A stretch of 64,000 bases of DNA, from assembly GCA_964599655.1 (NCBI GenBank), contig CAZRGV010000016.1, positions 1-64,000 of the forward strand, in the 5' to 3' direction. This document shows positions 55,325-64,000 of the stretch, piece by piece. Source of the stretch: CAZRGV01 sp964599655 (GTDB lineage Bacteria; Planctomycetota; Planctomycetia; Isosphaerales; Isosphaeraceae). The notes under the pieces were generated by a model. It worked only from the letters and a program-made list of their open reading frames with translations, did no database searches and was not told where the DNA came from. Position 1 is the stretch's first letter, and each line of letters begins with the position of its first letter. The translations under genes and the position numbers were made by a program.

Positions 55325-57574
55325 TCAAACCGAGACCGAACTCGCGACGGGTTCTTCGACTCTCTCGGGTTTCGGCCGGGGCGTTGGCCCCCGATCGCGA
55401 TAGAGCACGATGAACAACGACGAGGCCATCACCGCCCCCAGGGCAACCCATGGCCAATGATATAGTCCCTGAGCCTGGTCGCGATAGAGGAGATCGGCGA
55501 TCGGCTTCCACCGGGGGTCGCCCATCAGCGGGCCGCTCAGCAACGCCAGACTGTTATTCAGGAAGTGGAAGATGACTCCCGGAAGCAGGCTCCGGCTACG
55601 GACCGCGAGCAGCCCGAGGAAAAGCCCGAGGATGGTCGCGTTGAAGAGCTGCTGGAAGAGGCTGAGCAGAACGTGCATGAACCCGAAAAGCAACGCGGAA
55701 AGGATGATGGCCTCGAGCGCCCGATGGCCGCGCTGCAAGCCCGAGAGAATGTAGCCTCGAAAGGCCACTTCCTCGCAGATCGCGGGGGCCAGCGCGAGCA
55801 ACAGAATCGCAGTCCCCACGTTCGGAATCTTGGACTGGAGCGCGTGCAGCGTTTCCTTGATCGATTCGGGGGTTGGGAAGAGGTATTCCACCCAGACCCT
55901 CATCTCGTTGACGAGCGGAAAGAGGGTCAGGGCCAGCCCGATCCCCAGGACGATATACCGGGCCCGAGGCCAACGCAGTCGAAGCGTGAGGCCGGGGTCG
56001 GACGTGAACAACAGGGCGAGGACCAGGGGAGGGACCAGAACCACGCCGACCTGCATGGCCGCCATTCCGGCGAGCGAGAGGCCCAGGAAGGGCATCAAGA
56101 ACCAGGCCGAAGTGAGCATCAGAACAAAGCAAAGCAACGCCTGCCCGCCTCCCGGAGTCGGCTCGCGGTCGCGGATCAGGTGGCGCAACCAGGCCAGCAA
56201 TCCGAACCGCTCGGCCTCCCGGAACAGGACCGACTCTTTCTTGAACTGGTCGATGGCCCAACGCAAGGCGATGGCGCCATAAACCACGATGGGAACCAGA
56301 ACCGGCAAGAAGAACCGCCGGGCGTCCGCATAATCCCCCTGCATCAACGAGCGGAGCAGGAGCGAGACCCCGGTGATCGGGATCAGGCTGGTAAACAGAT
56401 TCAGCTCGATGCCCGGGGCCAGGGTCAGAAAGATCAGCGGCAGGGCCACAAGGTAGAGTGGCGTCATGTAGTACTGGCCCTCTTTCATGCTCCGGGCCAG
56501 AACCGCGAGAGCCAGGCAAAGGGCGCTGAAGAAGATCGAGAGGGGAACCAGGAGCAACACCATCCAGAACGCCGAAACCCAGCTCGGGGCTGTGATCAAG
56601 GGAGAAAGCGCCGGACCTCCCGAAGTGGCCGTCGAGGTGACGCTCCGAAACTGCGAAGCCAGTTGCATGGCGGTGACGCCCATGCTCAGGAGGTTGAGCA
56701 ACGCGGTGGCCATGCTGGCCAGCATCACCGTCAGAAACTTGCCAATGACGATCTCGGCCCTGGAGGCCGGACTGATCAGGAGCGTCTCCATCGTGCCGCG
56801 TTCCTTCTCCCCCGCGCAGAGGTCAACGGCCGGATAGAAGGCGCCCGTCAACGACATCATGACCAGCAGAAACGGAAACAGCTTGGCCCAGACGCTCCCG
56901 CCCGCCTCGGCCACGGTGGCCACGTCCTTGGGCACGGTTCGGGCCGGTTGCGTGTAGGTTCGAGGTTTCGCATCCTGCTCGAGGCGACGAACCACGATCG
57001 CGTCGTACCACCGAGAAAGGACCCGTTCGACGCGCAGGTTGGTAATCTGGCTCCGTTCGTCGGCACTGTTGTAATAGATCGGGATATCAGCGCGACGGAA
57101 ACTTCGAAGCTGCTGACCGACGTTGTTCGGGATAAGAACCACCGCGTCGGCCCGGCCCGAGCGGAGACCCGCCCGCCTCGCGTCCGGCTGACTCCAGCTC
57201 GAGTTCGCCGGCACGGTTTCGACTCGCAGCCGGCCGGCGTCGGACGGAATCTCGAACAGGGCGGGGTTGAACCCGTCGCCGTTCGGGGTCAAGAGCGGAG
57301 GCGGTCCGGGCGCGAAGCCCGAGAGCACGACTCCAGCCCCGGCCGCGGTCAGAGGCGCCACCCGTGCAAACACGTTTTCGGGAAGGAATTCGGAACCGAC
57401 AACGACAACTGTCCGTGTCTTCTCCTGGAACGCCGTCGCCAACTGGGCCGTTCCGAGTCCGAGGATCGGATAGAGCAGCATCGGCAAGACGAAGATCATG
57501 AACAGCGTGCGGCGGTCGCGAAGCTGGTCACGAACTTCCCGGCGGAAGATGACAAGGACATTCGACCAACGCAT
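55325..57574 (-). CDS. ABC-2 type permease fused to CPBP intramembrane protease
   Basis: A 749-residue membrane protein. The first 500 residues are an ABC-2 permease of the NatB type: VIFRREVRDQLRDRRTLFMIF at the start, a large outer loop, then LCAGEKERGTMETLLISPASRAEIVIGK, the usual string before the TM core. The last 200 residues are a CPBP (CAAX-like) protease: EEVAFRGYILSG with the two Glu, FGFMHVLLS with His, and FHFLNNSLAL with His and Asn, all catalytic positions present. GNG-type ATPase partner lies immediately upstream. The fusion suggests that export or signal-protein cleavage is coupled to the transporter, which is inference. Confidence 0.9.
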   Translation of the reverse strand: MRWSNVLVIFRREVRDQLRDRRTLFMIFVLPMLLYPILGLGTAQLATAFQEKTRTVVVVGSEFLPENVFARVAPLTAAGAGVVLSGFAPGPPPLLTPNGDGFNPALFEIPSDAGRLRVETVPANSSWSQPDARRAGLRSGRADAVVLIPNNVGQQLRSFRRADIPIYYNSADERSQITNLRVERVLSRWYDAIVVRRLEQDAKPRTYTQPARTVPKDVATVAEAGGSVWAKLFPFLLVMMSLTGAFYPAVDLCAGEKERGTMETLLISPASRAEIVIGKFLTVMLASMATALLNLLSMGVTAMQLASQFRSVTSTATSGGPALSPLITAPSWVSAFWMVLLLVPLSIFFSALCLALAVLARSMKEGQYYMTPLYLVALPLIFLTLAPGIELNLFTSLIPITGVSLLLRSLMQGDYADARRFFLPVLVPIVVYGAIALRWAIDQFKKESVLFREAERFGLLAWLRHLIRDREPTPGGGQALLCFVLMLTSAWFLMPFLGLSLAGMAAMQVGVVLVPPLVLALLFTSDPGLTLRLRWPRARYIVLGIGLALTLFPLVNEMRVWVEYLFPTPESIKETLHALQSKIPNVGTAILLLALAPAICEEVAFRGYILSGLQRGHRALEAIILSALLFGFMHVLLSLFQQLFNATILGLFLGLLAVRSRSLLPGVIFHFLNNSLALLSGPLMGDPRWKPIADLLYRDQAQGLYHWPWVALGAVMASSLFIVLYRDRGPTPRPKPERVEEPVASSVSV

Positions 57575-57710
57575 AATCCATTGTCTCGATATGGGACGTG
57601 GATGGGCCGGATCTCGACTTCCCGCGATTCGAAACTCCGATGTCAGATTCTAGGACCTGGACGGCCGATCTCGTCGTCAAGGCCGCCCAAGGAGGCCCAC
57701 CGGAGGCGGC

Positions 57711-58466
57711 TCAACCGGCCTTGTTCAGGGCTTCGGCTCTCTCGACAAGGTGGAAGAAGAGTTCCTCCAGGTCGGGCTGGTGGTAGCGTTCGAGCAGTTC
57801 GCCCGGCGTGCCCTGATCCTGAAGCCGCCCTTTGTGGATGATCCCGACCCGGGCGCAGAGCTTTTCGACCTCGCTCATATGGTGGGTCGAAAAGAGGATC
57901 GTCTTGCCCATGTCCCGCAGCTCGGCGATCTTCTGCCTCAGGGCTCGCGCCACGAGGACGTCGAGCCCGGATGTGGGTTCGTCAAAGATCAGGACCGGCG
58001 GATCATGAACCACGGTCCGGGCGATCGAGACTTTCTGTTTCATCCCCGTCGACATTTTCGAGCCCAGGACATCGCGGAAGTCGTTCATCTGGAGCCAGTG
58101 GAAAATCAGCTCCATTCGATCGCGGAGATGCTCGGCATCCATGCCGTAGAGCCGGCCAAAGTACTCCACCAACTCCCAAGCCGTCATCCGGTCGTAAATG
58201 CCGGTGCTGGCCGACATGTATCCGATCCGCGACCGGACCATCTCGGGATGGTGAACGACGTCAAACCCGGCGACCAACGCGCGGCCGCCGGTGGGCTTCA
58301 GGACCGTGCTGAGCATCCGAAGGGTGGTCGTCTTGCCCGCGCCGTTCGGACCGAGCAAACCGTAGATCTCACCCGGTCGGCACTCGAAGCTCACATCGGA
58401 CACCGCTGGAACCCAGCCCCGCTGGTAGTCCAGGAACGATTTACAAAGGTTTTCGACGTGGATCAC
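57711..58466 (-). CDS. ABC transporter ATP-binding protein, NatA type
   Basis: A 251-residue ATPase. Walker A is LLGPNGAGKTTTLRML, the signature motif is the NatA variant MSTGMKQKVSIA, and Walker B is VLIFDEPTSGLD, followed by ILFSTHHMSEVEKLC with the switch His. It should drive the permease-CPBP fusion encoded 136 bases downstream on the same strand. The start is GTG at 58466, giving the family N-terminus IHVENLCKSF. Substrate (sodium, drug or peptide) cannot be read. Confidence 0.93.
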   Translation of the reverse strand: MIHVENLCKSFLDYQRGWVPAVSDVSFECRPGEIYGLLGPNGAGKTTTLRMLSTVLKPTGGRALVAGFDVVHHPEMVRSRIGYMSASTGIYDRMTAWELVEYFGRLYGMDAEHLRDRMELIFHWLQMNDFRDVLGSKMSTGMKQKVSIARTVVHDPPVLIFDEPTSGLDVLVARALRQKIAELRDMGKTILFSTHHMSEVEKLCARVGIIHKGRLQDQGTPGELLERYHQPDLEELFFHLVERAEALNKAG

Positions 58467-58621
58467 GTGACGACCCGAGCTGGAGACGCGCCGGGGCCAG
58501 CGGCGGAACCGGGGTCGAACCGGAGTGTCGACCCGTAGCCCTCATCTTCAAGAGTCTAGGCCGCAACCGCAAGCCCGGTCCGGAGTTTCCCGGAGCCGAG
58601 GCAACGTCTGACGCTCGGAAT

Positions 58622-59572
58622 TCAACGTCGAAACCAGGGCTCCACGATCACCGACTCCTCGACCCTGCGGATCGTCTCCCGCTCAATCGCGCCGGCGTCC
58701 CAGACCAGGGCATTCGCGACACCACAGGCGATCGCATGCCGAAGCAACGGCTCCGGTTCGAGTTGCGCCAGCCAGCCGTCGACCAGCCCCGCCAGCGTGC
58801 TGTCACCAGATCCGATGGGATTGACCGGCTCGATCTTGGGAGGACGGACACGATAGTAACGACCTCGAAGCCGGACCATGACCGGGCCTGGGCCATCGGT
58901 CACCACGACGCAGAGCACACCATGGCGCGCCCAGCGATCGAGCAATTCGACCAGGGCCTCGTCCGTCGGGTGGCTGACGCGGAGGTACGCGCCGGCTTCC
59001 CGGCGGTTGAGCTGCATGACCTCGGGCCAGAACCCCCAAATGGAACGCAGCGCCGGTCCGTACGTGTCGAGGAAGACGGGAACCTTTCTCGCCCGAGCCA
59101 GCGCGATCAGATCGCCGTAAAGGCCGTGCGTCGAACAGGACGGGCTGGATCCGGAAAGGGTCAGCGCCTCGACACGGCTTTCCGTCAGGGCCGTCTCGAC
59201 TCGTTGAAGCAAGTCCTCGGCCTCGTCCGGACGAATCTCGGGGTCCGGGTCGAAGAAGGCGGTTTGTTCCGCGGTCGCCTGCGTTCGAACCGTGAGGATC
59301 ACCCGCGTCGGTGCTTCGGATCGCGTGACAAGCGGGTCTAGGCCGTCGTCGCGTCGAAGCAGCTCCTCGCAATACGTTCCGATCGGCCCTCCGAGGAAGG
59401 TGACCGGCCGGGCCGGCGACCGTCCCAGGTGTACGAGTGCGCGAGCGACGTTGTTCCCCTTGCCGCCGACCACTTCGCGGACGGCGCTGCCCCGGACCAG
59501 ATCGCCAGGCTTCCAGGAGGGTACGGTCAACGTCTTGTCGAGACAGGGGTTCAGCGTCACACAGAGAATCAT
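58622..59572 (-). CDS. PfkB family sugar kinase (1-phosphofructokinase/tagatose-6-phosphate kinase type)
   Basis: A 316-residue ribokinase-fold enzyme. ILCVTLNPCLDKTLTV at the start is the FruK/LacC hallmark, GGKGNNVARAL is the first PfkB signature, and NPIGSGDSTLAG the second, with catalytic Asp. GSGD in place of the usual GAGD is common in LacC- and FruK-like members. A phosphorylated hexose is therefore the likely substrate. No phosphotransferase (PTS) genes are adjacent. The start ATG is kept for its fit to the family; no strong ribosome site precedes it. Confidence 0.88.
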   Translation of the reverse strand: MILCVTLNPCLDKTLTVPSWKPGDLVRGSAVREVVGGKGNNVARALVHLGRSPARPVTFLGGPIGTYCEELLRRDDGLDPLVTRSEAPTRVILTVRTQATAEQTAFFDPDPEIRPDEAEDLLQRVETALTESRVEALTLSGSSPSCSTHGLYGDLIALARARKVPVFLDTYGPALRSIWGFWPEVMQLNRREAGAYLRVSHPTDEALVELLDRWARHGVLCVVVTDGPGPVMVRLRGRYYRVRPPKIEPVNPIGSGDSTLAGLVDGWLAQLEPEPLLRHAIACGVANALVWDAGAIERETIRRVEESVIVEPWFRR

Positions 59573-59854
59573 GGCGCGGTCGTCGAGTTACTCGCCGCCG
59601 AGGCGGCTGTTGGAGGATTAGCCAAGTTCGCGTCGGTTCGTCCGGGCTCAGTGGGACGAACGCAACCGGTTCCCAAGAGAGCCGGCCGACTTATTGTCCA
59701 GAGAACTCGCCGGAGAGCAACCGCGCGCCGCCGAAAATGCGAAACCCCGGATGGCCTTGGCCGTCAATGACCGGCACGCCACCCGGGTTCTTGAGGATCT
59801 CCAGCAGCGGGAGGGAGTCGAGGACGACCGGCCTCGCCGATGGGCTTGCGGGGA

Positions 59855-60223
59855 TTAATCCGCGAGCACGCCCGCCCTGCGCCGACGGCGATTCCGAGCC
59901 AATCGCGCCACACTCCGCCGTTCGGGCGCGGGATACGGAGAGTTCGAGGGCTCCGCCCCGATCTCCTGCGCGTCGCTCGGCCCCTCGCAGGACACGATCA
60001 CCGTCATCCAGCGATTGTTGCCCCGATTCGCCTCCCGGACGAGTCGCTCCTCGGTCATCCGGTCCGCCACGGCGCCGCCAATCATCGCGCCCACAAACAA
60101 GAACGCAAGAACCGAATAATCGACCCAGGCCACCCCACCATCGGGGGCGGGTTGAACCAGCGTGGCACCGAACGCCAGCACAATGAGGCCGATCACGAGA
60201 CCTCGGACGGAAAGAGAACTCAT
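59855..60223 (-). CDS. Small two-TM membrane protein
   Basis: A 121- to 122-residue protein with two TM helices (VRGLVIGLIVLAFGATLV and YSVLAFLFVGAMIGGAVA), then a soluble tail with an Arg-rich end (RSVARLARNRRRRRAG). The ATG at 60223 is preceded by GAGG at a long spacing. It is encoded leftward toward the sugar-kinase gene. Not recognised as a named family. Confidence 0.6.
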   Translation of the reverse strand: MSSLSVRGLVIGLIVLAFGATLVQPAPDGGVAWVDYSVLAFLFVGAMIGGAVADRMTEERLVREANRGNNRWMTVIVSCEGPSDAQEIGAEPSNSPYPAPERRSVARLARNRRRRRAGVLAD

Positions 60224-60579
60224 CCAGGAGAGCCTCGGCATCGTCTTCGGAGGCGAGGAATTGGCGCGATCGGGCTGGAAATGGGGAGGCTTCGACGGAA
60301 CGCTCCGACAGGTGTTTTTCCACGGGTCGAGCACAACGACACGTCGGGTTGATCGAGTCGTGTCGGCACCCTGGCGATGCCATGCTCCGTTTCGGCACCA
60401 GGGCACGTCGAAACCCTAGGTCGGCTTTCTTCGGTCGTCAAAACTCGCGTGGCACCGAGGAGACACGCCCGGTCGCGTCTCAGGAGAGTTGTGGCCCTCG
60501 AACTTGTGGGATATCGTGAAGGGCACGTTGTTTCGGCACCAATGGCTCAGAGCCTTAAGTGATACGGAGTGCCCGCCGG
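60224..60579. other. Divergent intergenic region
   Basis: About 356 bases with no supported gene. It should contain the promoters of the two-TM protein and the large synthase-like protein. No consensus promoter is obvious. Confidence 0.35.
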
Positions 60580-63500
60580 ATGTTCGGACTCGCCGCTCGA
60601 CTTCTCCCTTATGCCCTCGCGTTTTTCAGCAGCCTTTGCATCATGGTGCTGGAACTGGTCGCCAGCCGATTGGTGGCTCGTCACGTGGGGGCCTCCTTGA
60701 TCGTCTGGACGAGCGTGATCGGCATCATCCTGGGTGGAATCTGCCTGGGGAACGTGCTGGGTGGACGCCTCGCGGATCGGATCGAGCCGAGACGCGCCGT
60801 CGGGCCGCTCTACGCGATCGGGGCCGCCTTGACCGTCGGCTGCCTCTGGATCAACAACTACGTCGCACAACTGCCCGGTCTCGACACCCTGCCCTGGGAC
60901 CTGCGGACCCTGGTCGTCGTGACCCTCGACTTTCTCGTGCCAGCCACGGTGCTCGGGATGATCAGCCCCGTGGTGGCGAAGATGGCCGTCGAACAGGCGA
61001 AGCGCTCCGGGAGTGCCCTGGGCGACGTTTACTTTTTCGGGGCGGTCGGCTCGATCGTCGGAACGTTCCTGGCCGGCTTCTGGCTGATCTATGTGGCCGC
61101 CACGTCCACGATCGTCACCGTCGTCGCCGCGGCTTTGGCGTTGCTGGCCGCCGGTTTGATCGGCGGGTGGGTCGGACCCATTCTCGGCCTTGGCGCGGCG
61201 GCCTGCCTGGGTGTCGGCCCCGCCCTTCCCACCCTGTTGGACCGGACCCTGCCGGGTCTGTCCCTGGGCTCCCTGGCCTTGAGCTACCCGATCCTGGCCG
61301 GCCATGCTCTCACCGGCCTTCTGGCCCTTGTCGGACTGATCCGTTTGTCAAGCCGCGCGGAATCGTCCCCCTCCACGGTCACCATGGCCTCCGCCCCCCA
61401 GACCGCCACCGCCGTCGAGCGCGTCTCCCTGAAGGACCTCGCCACGCTCGCGTTCGCGGCGAGCCTGGCCTTCATGGCGCTGGAGATGGTCGCCGGCCGG
61501 CTGGTGACGCGCCATCTCGGCTCCAGCATCTACGGCTGGACGAGTGTGATCGGCGTCTTGCTGGGAGGGCTCAGCATCGGCAACTACCTCGGCGGCAAGG
61601 TCGCCGACTTCGTCCAGAATGAGAAACAGGCCAGCCATCTGTTTCTGGTCGCCTCGTTCCTGACCGCGACGGTCATCCTGCTGGAAACGCCTCCCACCTG
61701 GCTCGTGCGCAACCCCATTGACTACTTCCTCCACGGTCGAACCCCGATCCCTCTGGCGGGGGGAGGCGGCTCGTTCCTCGACCAGGCCAAGTCGGCGTCG
61801 AGCTGGTCGTGGGGGACGCGCGTCCTCTTCTGGACGGCCACCGTCTTCCTGCTCCCTTCGATCGCGATGGGCACGGTCAGTCCCGTCGTCGCCAAGCTGG
61901 CCGTCGAGCGGATGCAACGCTCCGGCCGCACCGGCGCGGCGATCGGCGAGGTCTATGCCTGGGGCATGGTCGGCAGCCTGGTCGGAACCTTCCTGACCGG
62001 CTTCCTCCTCATCAATGTGCTGGGAACCAAGGGGGTGCTCCTGATCGTCGCCACCCTGATGGCCCTGGCGGCGACCATCCTCGGATCGATCTGGCATGCC
62101 GCCTGGGCCGGCGTTCCGCTCGGACTCTGCGTCATCGCGTTTACCCCGTCGATGATCCCCGAAGGCTTCAAGACCCGCATCCCACTCTTCGCAGGACGCG
62201 CCCTCACCATCGACACCACGGAGATCCGCAAGTTCCTCGTGAACCAGGGTCTCTCCTGGGGAATCCGCGAGGAAACCGGCGACCCGAATACCGTCTACGG
62301 CGCCATGGCTTATGCCGATGAGAGCAACTATTACTACATCAAGGTGAACAACGAGAAAGACGCCGAAGGCCAAAAGCGGACCCTCGTGCTCGACAACCTG
62401 ATCCACGGCTACGTCGTCCTCGGCAAGCCCCGCCGTCTGGATTATGACTACGAGCATATCTACGCGCTGGTCACTCACCGCTACATGCAATCGAAGTCGG
62501 CCGCGGCGAAGGAGTCGTCGCCGCGGAACGCCGAGCTGGGAACGCTCTTCCTGGGGGGTGGATCGTACACGTTTCCACGATACCTCCAGGCAACCTACCC
62601 GAAAACCTTCGCGGACGTCGCCGAGATCGACCCGGCCGTGACGCACGCCAACCACGTCGCGCTCGGCTTGCCCCACGCCGACCGCCGCTTCCCCGAACCC
62701 GTGAAGGATGAAGCCACGAACCAGGATCTGTTGACCATTCGAGGACAGACCATCCCGCTCGGTCCGCACGATTCGAAGGAAAGCCAGGACGGCTACTTCG
62801 AGGCCATCCGAAGAACGCTCGCCGACTACCAACGCGATCCCGAAACCGGTCAGGCCGTCGTCACCCTCGACGGCCAGACGATCCCGCTCGGCCCCTACGA
62901 ATCCCAGGCCAGTAAGGACCGATTCCTCGAGGTCGTCAAGAACTGGTACGAAACGTCGAAGTACACCATCAAAACAACCTGGGGCGACGCCCGGCAGTTC
63001 GTGGCCCGAAACCAGGACAAAAAGTTTGATATCGTCTATGGCGACGCCTTCAACGACTTCTCCGTGCCCTGGCACTTGACCACCCAGGAATTCAACGACC
63101 TTCTCGCCAACATGATTGTGGACGATGGTATTTACATGATTAATATCATCGACATCTACGATTCCGACGCGCACGCCGCCTCGCAGGCTCCGCTCAAGAA
63201 AATGGCCAGGGATGTCACCGCCGCGATTCGAGCCGGCTGGACGGGGATGGAGGACGCGGAATCTCTGGGGCGAGACGTGGTCGCCCGGCTCATCCCGCCG
63301 CCGCTGGAGGCCCGCTTTGAGCGCCTCGCCGGCGTGACCGAACGCGCGCTGGGCCCGGAACCTCGGACCATGACACGTCCGGAGATCGCCGAGGCGGTTC
63401 GTCGCCGCGAGGTCCTTGAAGACGCGGCCCTGTCGGCGGCGACCTTGTCGATCGCGTCGTTGATCGAGAGGGCCCAGCCTTCCGCCGTCGAGGAGGTTCC

Positions 63501-64000
63501 GATCATGGCCGCGGGAGCCTCGGCGGTCATCGGACTGGTCCGTGCCCGGGAGATTCTTACGGCGGTCGATGAGGCCCGCACGGCGATTTTCAATCGCTAT
63601 AAGGACTCGGCCCTTGAGAACGTCGTCCCGTCGACCGTCCTGACGGCGCTCGAGGAAACGCGATCCACCGCCGCCAACGAGAACAACCTCAANNNNNNNN
63701 NNNNNNNNNNNGGCTTCTCGCCCGGCTGATCGAGGTGGCTCAATCCCTCTCCGCCGCCGATCCGGGCTCGCTGGCGAAGACCATCGACGGCATCCGAGCC
63801 GACTTGCTCTCAGAGATGGAGACCAAGAAACTCAGCCCGGAGTCGACCCAGGTGGTCCTCAACCTGGTGAATAGCGTCAAGGATGTCGCTCAACAGGCCG
63901 GGGCAGGCAAGCCTGGGGATTTTGACAATACCCTGGCCAACGCCTCCGCGTCACGCGCGGCGGGAGAGATCGCGGCCTTGCTCGCCACCACCCGGGCCGA
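60580..64000 (+). CDS. Very large membrane protein with spermidine-synthase-like domain, runs off the window
   Basis: More than 1130 residues. Two homologous membrane halves start at about 5 (MVLELVASRLVARHVGASL) and 290 (MALEMVAGRLVTRHLGSSI), then a spermidine-synthase-like Rossmann domain: LGGGSYTFPRYL, VAEIDPAVT, WGDARQFVA and YGDAFNDFS. Between the second and third of these is an insertion with two imperfect repeats (GQTIPLGPHDSKESQDGYF, GQTIPLGPYESQASKDRFL). A helical tail follows. An N run (63693-63711) suggests a false stop at 63727; the other frame after the gap is open to the window end, so the gene continues. ATG 60580 has GGAG upstream. Confidence 0.82.
63693..63711. other. Assembly gap (19 N)
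   Basis: Inside the large synthase-like gene. As written it leads to a stop, but a true length of one more base (modulo three) would connect to a long open frame beginning LLARLIEVAQSL and reaching the window end. Confidence 0.9.

Noticed and set aside
55565..57841. A 758-residue open frame antisense to the permease-CPBP gene
   Set aside because: Extremely rich in Arg, Gln and Glu, with no fold; the opposite strand has all catalytic motifs.
59691..60398. A 235-residue frame overlapping the small two-TM gene
   Set aside because: Its sequence is Arg/Pro-rich without hydrophobic order, and the overlapping frame has two clear TM helices.
61348..63174. A 608-residue antisense frame in the synthase-like gene
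   Set aside because: Shadow of a conserved gene on the plus strand.
63713..63729. Stop codon ending the synthase-like gene at 63729
   Set aside because: It arises only because the N run has an arbitrary length; the alternative frame is open to the window end.

Overview
The window is 64 kb of GC-rich bacterial chromosome, and its gene content points to a planctomycete, most likely of the Isosphaeraceae/Singulisphaera group. The pointers are a DUF1559 pseudopilin-like protein with a C-terminal H-X9-DG motif, a TIGR03009-type secreted protein, a DUF5117/DUF4953-type zinc metalloprotease, a tail-anchored Ser/Thr kinase, a BlaI/M56-peptidase pair, an ABC-2 permease fused to a CPBP protease, and many long leader regions between short operons. 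This is inference from family membership, not from a phylogenetic test. The sequence is a draft: eight runs of N interrupt it, and six of them fall inside genes.

Layout. 1-9.6 kb: inverted-repeat debris, a SMI1/KNR4 protein, a YfhO membrane protein with a small zinc-ribbon protein, malic enzyme, a secreted beta-propeller protein, a PilZ protein and an SGNH-like anchored protein. 9.6-19 kb: divergent CBM9 protein and zinc metalloprotease, CbiE/CbiT (precorrin-6Y methyltransferase), small hypotheticals, an alpha/beta hydrolase and a MEMO-family protein. 19-26.3 kb: a secreted TIGR03009/LolA-like protein, a long NfeD/ClpP-like membrane protease, a short NfeD protein, the flotillin FloA, a proline-rich membrane-anchored protein and a thioredoxin with three YHS-like repeats. 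26.8-33.8 kb: a 1534-residue TPR protein, a secreted cyclophilin, FdxA ferredoxin, a strong bidirectional terminator and the DUF1559 protein. 33.8-43.8 kb: HNH endonuclease, a frameshifted leuB-like gene, a Ser/Thr kinase with a good sigma-70-type promoter, tRNA-Ser(UGA), bifunctional nuclease, ValS, citramalate synthase and a UDG-superfamily protein. 43.9-51.2 kb: BlaI/M56 pair, two Hsp20 genes behind a sigma-54-type promoter and paired upstream palindromes, small membrane proteins, CobA-HemD and TatC. 51.7-64 kb: ManA, a polytopic membrane protein, a frameshifted amidohydrolase, an ABC-2/CPBP fusion with its ATPase, a PfkB sugar kinase, and a very large membrane/spermidine-synthase-fold protein that runs off the window.

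How genes work together. NfeD-long, NfeD-short and FloA form the familiar membrane-microdomain set, here extended by an anchored proline-rich protein. CimA and LeuB can act in the same pyruvate-to-2-oxobutyrate route to isoleucine. CobA-HemD and CbiET both feed tetrapyrrole/cobalamin chemistry but are 34 kb apart. BlaI and the M56 peptidase should form a proteolytic signalling switch. The two Hsp20 genes are probably one sigma-54-controlled transcription unit.

The most interesting signals are: (1) the sigma-54 promoter plus two matching 15-bp palindromes upstream of hsp20; (2) an inserted pair of integrase-like repeats inside the spermidine-synthase fold; (3) the Trx-(YHS)3 protein; (4) an M56 sensor with a jelly-roll-like C-terminus; (5) two frameshifted genes, one explainable as loss of a 5-bp tandem unit; (6) N runs that appear to stand for zero missing bases.
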